NCBI RefSeq assembly: GCF_003149045.1
Contig: NZ_QGDU01000014.1
Coordinates: forward strand, 1 to 64,000
Origin: Fibrobacter sp. UWR4
GTDB lineage: Bacteria > Fibrobacterota > Fibrobacteria > Fibrobacterales > Fibrobacteraceae
Length of the DNA stretch: 64,000 nt
Reading direction: 5' to 3'
Shown: positions 60,274 to 64,000 of the stretch, in pieces
Numbering within the stretch: position 1 is the first letter of the stretch
Layout of the letters: each line of letters begins with the position of its first letter
Position numbers and translations under genes: made by a program
Notes under the pieces: model-generated
What the model was told of the DNA's origin: nothing
What the model saw: the letters and a program-made list of their open reading frames with translations, nothing else
Databases searched by the model: none

Positions 60274-63240
60274 CTATACCGAGAGACGAGAACGTCCGGA
60301 TTCCTTGGACTTGTACAGCAGCTTGTCAGCAGACTGGTAAAGCGCATTGAAGGAGTTCAACGTCATATTGGAAATAATCGCCCCCATGGACATGCTTGTA
60401 GTACGGGAGGCCATATTCAGGGACATGTTGATCTTGTCAAAAATCTGCTGGGCACGCTGGTACATGAACTCATCCGTACAGGCCTGATCAAAGAAGAGCG
60501 CCGCCGCAAATTCATCACCGCCCATACGTCCTGCAATATCGTTACGACGCAAGGTGGACAACAGGGTCTGACCCACCAGCGAGAGGAATTCATCACCTGC
60601 GGCGTGACCGTAGGTGTCATTAAATTCCTTGAAATGGTCCACATCCAGCATCAAGAGCATGACCTTGGTCTTGCCTTCCAGAAGTTTGTATTCCGTATCG
60701 CTCTTGAAGGCGGAACGGTTCAGAAGTCCCGTGAGGGCATCTCTACGGAAGGCGTTTTCCCACTGTTCCTGCTGGACTCGGACCTTGCTTCGTTCCGTGC
60801 TGACCATCACCCGCAGGGAATAGGTATCCGCCACATCGGCCACCACGATTTCGGCACGTCCCGCACGGACGGCGGAGTCAAAGTAAAGACGGCCAAAGCA
60901 CAATACATAAATGATGGAGCCGTCCTTACGGCGGATACGATGTTCAAAGAACGCCTGGGGTGCCTTGCCCAAGTATTCCACCATCTGAGTCATATATTCC
61001 ATACGGTCTTCCTCGGGAAGCAGGTCAACCTGATTCATATGGAGCCTTTCTACATCCTCCTTGGAATATCCTGTAAGAGCCTCAAAATCCTTGTCCATGC
61101 CGACAATGAAGTTCTGTTCATCCAGAGTATAGCGAATATGCTTTAGAGCATGAACCGTATTCACCATGTTTGCCGCAATCGAGTCGCCCTGGGCAAGTGC
61201 CTCACGGACCATATCTCTAGATTCCCGGTCCACGGAAGTCTCCTTCTCGATGGGGGCAGGCATGGCATCCAGCATCTGGAGAAATTCCGAGACAATATTG
61301 GGGTCGAACTGGGTACCGGCACAACGTTTCAGTTCGTCAATCGCCATCTTCTGGGGCAAAGCCTTACGGTAGGAACGGGTATTGACCATGGCGTCATAGG
61401 CGTCCACCACAGCAATCACACGAGACAATAGGGGAATGGTTTCACAGGAAAGTCCATCGGGATATCCGGCACCGTCCCAACGTTCGTGATGATGCAAAAT
61501 CATATCCGCAATCCCTTCCAGCTCCGCAGAGCTCTTGGCAATCTGGTAACCCTTCATCGGATGGGACCGCAATACATCCCATTCCTCGCTGGTCAGTTTG
61601 CCAGGCTTATTCAGAATTTCAAGAGGCACACCAATCTTGCCGATATCGTGGAGCAGGCACAACAGGGAAAGGTTACTCTGGTCCACGTCGGAAAGGCCTA
61701 TGCGGCGGCCCAATTCAGCACCCATGGTCTGGGTACGACGGACATGTTCTTCCGTATCGGAATCGCATTCCTGCAAAGCCTGCACAAGGGAATTAAGCAC
61801 CACGGAATGGGAAGAGTTACGGTCCAGAAGCTTTTTCTGTCGCAGGCCCCTGACCGCCAAGTCAATGGATTCCAGCAGAACGGCATCGGGATCGCAGGAA
61901 CTTACGGCATACAGGACCTTCTGTTCAAACTTTTTCTCGATCTGGGACATCATTTCCAGCACGGAGTTTTCACTTCCACGCAGGACCAAGGCGATGAGCA
62001 TGGCATCCTGGCCTCGAATGAAGTAGGTTCCAGAGGCGAAATGGGAACGGAGCAGTTCGGACAGGTTCTTGATCATCTGGTCGCCCGCATGATGCCCCTT
62101 GGCGGTATTCACGATCGACAACCCTACAATATCGCAGGCGACAACCACCATACTTTCACGGCGTACATTCTTGGTTTCATCCGCGAACACACAGAAATCA
62201 TCCCAGTTATGGAATCCCGTCAGAGGATCCGTCGCAAGGACTGCATTGGTGAACATGAATAGGTGACCAATGACTCGATGGTTCCTATTCTGGAGCGTTC
62301 TGAAATCGCAGCGCAACGGTCTACTGATTTCCCCGTCCTTGGCATAGCATTGAACCACAAGATTTTCGAAGCGTTCTTCCATGTGGATTCCGCACTGTTC
62401 TGCAAAATCCCTGATGTTCATCTGGTCCACAATATCAACTTGTGGCAGCAGCCCGTGGGCCATATCGTTGTGAAGAATAAGCCTTCCGTTGTAGTCAAAA
62501 AGAACAAGACCCTGGTCCAGATTTTCGAACACACTCATCTTGAACAGGTTCAGCATGCCCTTGGAGGAATACTGGAAACAGGCCCAGTAGAACACATAGG
62601 CGCCAAGGCTATAGCCAAGAATGGAGTAGTCCAGGAAATTGAACTTGGAAAGTCCAGGAGTGAACAGAAAGACGGCATTGATTGCAACAATCCCCACAAT
62701 TCCCAACGCAGCATACAAGTACATTCTCTTGTATTCAAAAGGAACTCGGACCACCCTGGACAAGAGCAACCAGATGCAGGATGCAACCATCAGATAACAG
62801 AATGTCAAATGGACATAGAAAAGCGTATGCATGTCATAGCTGAACTTCGCAAATTCCGTTTCGCGGGGAACGTAGCTGACGGCAATGTCACAGAACGGGT
62901 TAACGGCAAAGACAGCGATTTCAAAGGCAAAAAATAGATGGGCAAGTTTCAAATGTCCAAGACCGGCCTTGCTCTGCTTGATATTACAGAAGTCCGATAC
63001 GAACAGAACCAGGCATATCAGCATGAAATCGATGCAGATAAAATAGACGCTGGACAGGCAGGAGAAAATAAACACGTTGTCGAAAAGGGTGCTCAGCAAG
63101 TAGCTAATGTCCACAAGTGCGCAACCGATACAGGTATAACCTAAAGCCTTGCCACGAATGCCTGTTTTTTTAAAGGACATCATTGCAAGCAAAACATCCA
63201 AGGCGGCAAACACCAGGGACGCTACAATATATTCAGCCAT
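60274..63240 (-). CDS. Membrane c-di-GMP signalling protein: degenerate GGDEF, HD-GYP, PAS, GGDEF
   Basis: The 988-aa product has an N-terminal region of about seven membrane helices (1-220). A PAS-like segment and a GGDEF-like domain follow, the latter degenerate at its core (IRGQDAMLIAL in place of GGDEF). An HD-GYP phosphodiesterase domain comes next (LLHDIGKIGVP, HHERWDGAGYPDGL, VIAVVDAYDAM), then a PAS domain and an intact GGDEF (AGRMGGDEFAAAL). It therefore combines c-di-GMP synthesis and breakdown. The start at 63240 is chosen because the first helix begins there; GGAGG lies rather far (16 nt) upstream. Confidence 0.9.
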   Translation of the reverse strand: MAEYIVASLVFAALDVLLAMMSFKKTGIRGKALGYTCIGCALVDISYLLSTLFDNVFIFSCLSSVYFICIDFMLICLVLFVSDFCNIKQSKAGLGHLKLAHLFFAFEIAVFAVNPFCDIAVSYVPRETEFAKFSYDMHTLFYVHLTFCYLMVASCIWLLLSRVVRVPFEYKRMYLYAALGIVGIVAINAVFLFTPGLSKFNFLDYSILGYSLGAYVFYWACFQYSSKGMLNLFKMSVFENLDQGLVLFDYNGRLILHNDMAHGLLPQVDIVDQMNIRDFAEQCGIHMEERFENLVVQCYAKDGEISRPLRCDFRTLQNRNHRVIGHLFMFTNAVLATDPLTGFHNWDDFCVFADETKNVRRESMVVVACDIVGLSIVNTAKGHHAGDQMIKNLSELLRSHFASGTYFIRGQDAMLIALVLRGSENSVLEMMSQIEKKFEQKVLYAVSSCDPDAVLLESIDLAVRGLRQKKLLDRNSSHSVVLNSLVQALQECDSDTEEHVRRTQTMGAELGRRIGLSDVDQSNLSLLCLLHDIGKIGVPLEILNKPGKLTSEEWDVLRSHPMKGYQIAKSSAELEGIADMILHHHERWDGAGYPDGLSCETIPLLSRVIAVVDAYDAMVNTRSYRKALPQKMAIDELKRCAGTQFDPNIVSEFLQMLDAMPAPIEKETSVDRESRDMVREALAQGDSIAANMVNTVHALKHIRYTLDEQNFIVGMDKDFEALTGYSKEDVERLHMNQVDLLPEEDRMEYMTQMVEYLGKAPQAFFEHRIRRKDGSIIYVLCFGRLYFDSAVRAGRAEIVVADVADTYSLRVMVSTERSKVRVQQEQWENAFRRDALTGLLNRSAFKSDTEYKLLEGKTKVMLLMLDVDHFKEFNDTYGHAAGDEFLSLVGQTLLSTLRRNDIAGRMGGDEFAAALFFDQACTDEFMYQRAQQIFDKINMSLNMASRTTSMSMGAIISNMTLNSFNALYQSADKLLYKSKESGRSRLSV

Positions 63241-63356
63241 AAAAAGAGACAAGAGGCCTCCGGGAAACTCAAAAACACCCCTGCAGGAACAGGGGAAACA
63301 CATTACTAAATATAAACTATTTTGTTCAGAGTCAAGCAATTAGCATCACACAATGC

Positions 63357-64000
63357 TTAGTTTGCTTGAATCTCTGGCTTTTTCCGTATTTCAAGTTGGA
63401 ACAAGTAGACGCCTACGCAAATAAGCACCGAGAGGAAAGAGCCCGACAGGGTGGCAATTCCCATGGGGAAAAGGGTATCCGGATACCAAATTGCGGCAAG
63501 GTAGGCCCCCGGGACACGGAGGGTTACGATAGAAATCGCATTGTGTATAAAGGACACGACGGAGCGGCCACAGGCGCAGAAGTACCCGCTAAAGCAGAAA
63601 TGGATACCGGCCACCATGCAGTCAAAGACATAGGCGTGCAGGTACTGGGTACCATAGGTGATTACCTTCAGGTCGTCCGTAAACAGGGCAAGGACTGGTT
63701 CGGAAATAAACTGGAAGAGGATTCCGCACGCCAGGCCGAAACCGGCGGCAATCCCCATGCCACAATACAGCGTCTGGCGGGCTCGATCGTAGCGGTCCGC
63801 CCCAATGCACTGCGCGCTAATGGCGGAGACAGAGGACAACATGGCGGAAGGCACCAGGAAGAGGAAGCAGATGATCTTTTCCACCACGCCAACTGCGGCG
63901 GCGATCTCTAGCCCGCGGGAGTTTGCGATGAGGGTTATGAACAGGAAGGAAACCTGGATGAACCCTTCCTGACAGGCGATGGGGAAGCCGATTTTCGTCA
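63357..64000 (-). CDS. MATE-family efflux transporter, C-terminal part
   Basis: The frame is open to the right edge (start outside the window). Visible are the MATE motif TKIGFPIACQEGFIQVSF, FITLIANSRGLEIAAAVG, and then SAISAQCIGADRYDRARQTLYCG and several helices (FDCMVAGIHFCFSGYFCACGRS). It is a Na+- or H+-coupled multidrug exporter of the inner membrane. The C-terminus (LEIRKKPEIQAN) is complete. Confidence 0.85.
   Translation of the reverse strand, partial: TKIGFPIACQEGFIQVSFLFITLIANSRGLEIAAAVGVVEKIICFLFLVPSAMLSSVSAISAQCIGADRYDRARQTLYCGMGIAAGFGLACGILFQFISEPVLALFTDDLKVITYGTQYLHAYVFDCMVAGIHFCFSGYFCACGRSVVSFIHNAISIVTLRVPGAYLAAIWYPDTLFPMGIATLSGSFLSVLICVGVYLFQLEIRKKPEIQAN

Overview
The window looks like a chromosomal piece of a Fibrobacter-type bacterium (phylum Fibrobacterota). 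This is inferred, with no database search. The signs are serine-rich Fibrobacter-style lipoproteins, Gram-negative envelope genes (Mla-type lipid transport, TolC, beta-barrel outer-membrane proteins), a GH5 glucanase, an MqnA-type futalosine-pathway menaquinone enzyme, and a sodium-pumping decarboxylase plus CoA-transferase set suited to succinate/propionate metabolism. Promoters resemble sigma-70 promoters with a preferred TATATT -10 box.

Bases 1-7500 are an accessory island. It holds a truncated TOTE-type primase, a complete AbiEi/AbiEii toxin-antitoxin operon behind a 50-bp dyad operator, a second truncated copy of the leuS 3' end, a 681-aa lipoprotein, and a DUF3800 gene that converges on and overlaps a small structured RNA with its own consensus promoter. 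The full leuS follows at 7.5-10.2 kb. The partial leuS duplication brackets the lipoprotein/DUF3800 segment, as a Campbell-type integration would.

10.3-23.7 kb is mainly envelope and regulation: a small lipoprotein, two paralogous beta-barrel proteins, a membrane-fused spermidine-synthase-like protein, a DUF1538 membrane protein with two P-II-like regulators, an Mla-type operon (permease, ATPase, MCE protein, auxiliary lipoprotein), and an ECF sigma / membrane anti-sigma / periplasmic Spy-like three-gene unit. 24-31 kb has pgi behind a 15-bp-phased repeat array, a metzincin-like lipoprotein, debris of a formylglycine-enzyme-like gene and a PIN toxin system, two unrecognised small proteins, and an unusual Gfo/Idh/MocA-TolB fusion.

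31-39 kb holds a PBP4-DUF1460 fusion, an orphan solute-binding protein, aroA, an acyl-ACP thioesterase, a ComEC-like lipoprotein, a small double-zinc-motif protein and tRNA-His. 39.4-49.6 kb holds a decayed BrnT/antitoxin pair, the beta/biotin/delta subunits of a Na+-pumping decarboxylase, a lipoprotein with a histidine-phosphatase domain, a CoA transferase, GtrA, a MacB-type ABC exporter and KDPG aldolase. 49.7-64 kb holds c-di-GMP signalling proteins, mqnA, a cytoplasmic GH5 enzyme, a glycosyltransferase/thioredoxin/lipoprotein/ftsY/clpP run, type I aroD, a PTS EIIA protein, tRNA-Val, a TolC-like protein and a partial MATE transporter.

Two features recur. Many genes lack a Shine-Dalgarno sequence and have a -10 box ending 6-8 nt before the ATG, which suggests leaderless mRNAs. 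Broken genes tend to end at short dispersed palindromic repeats.
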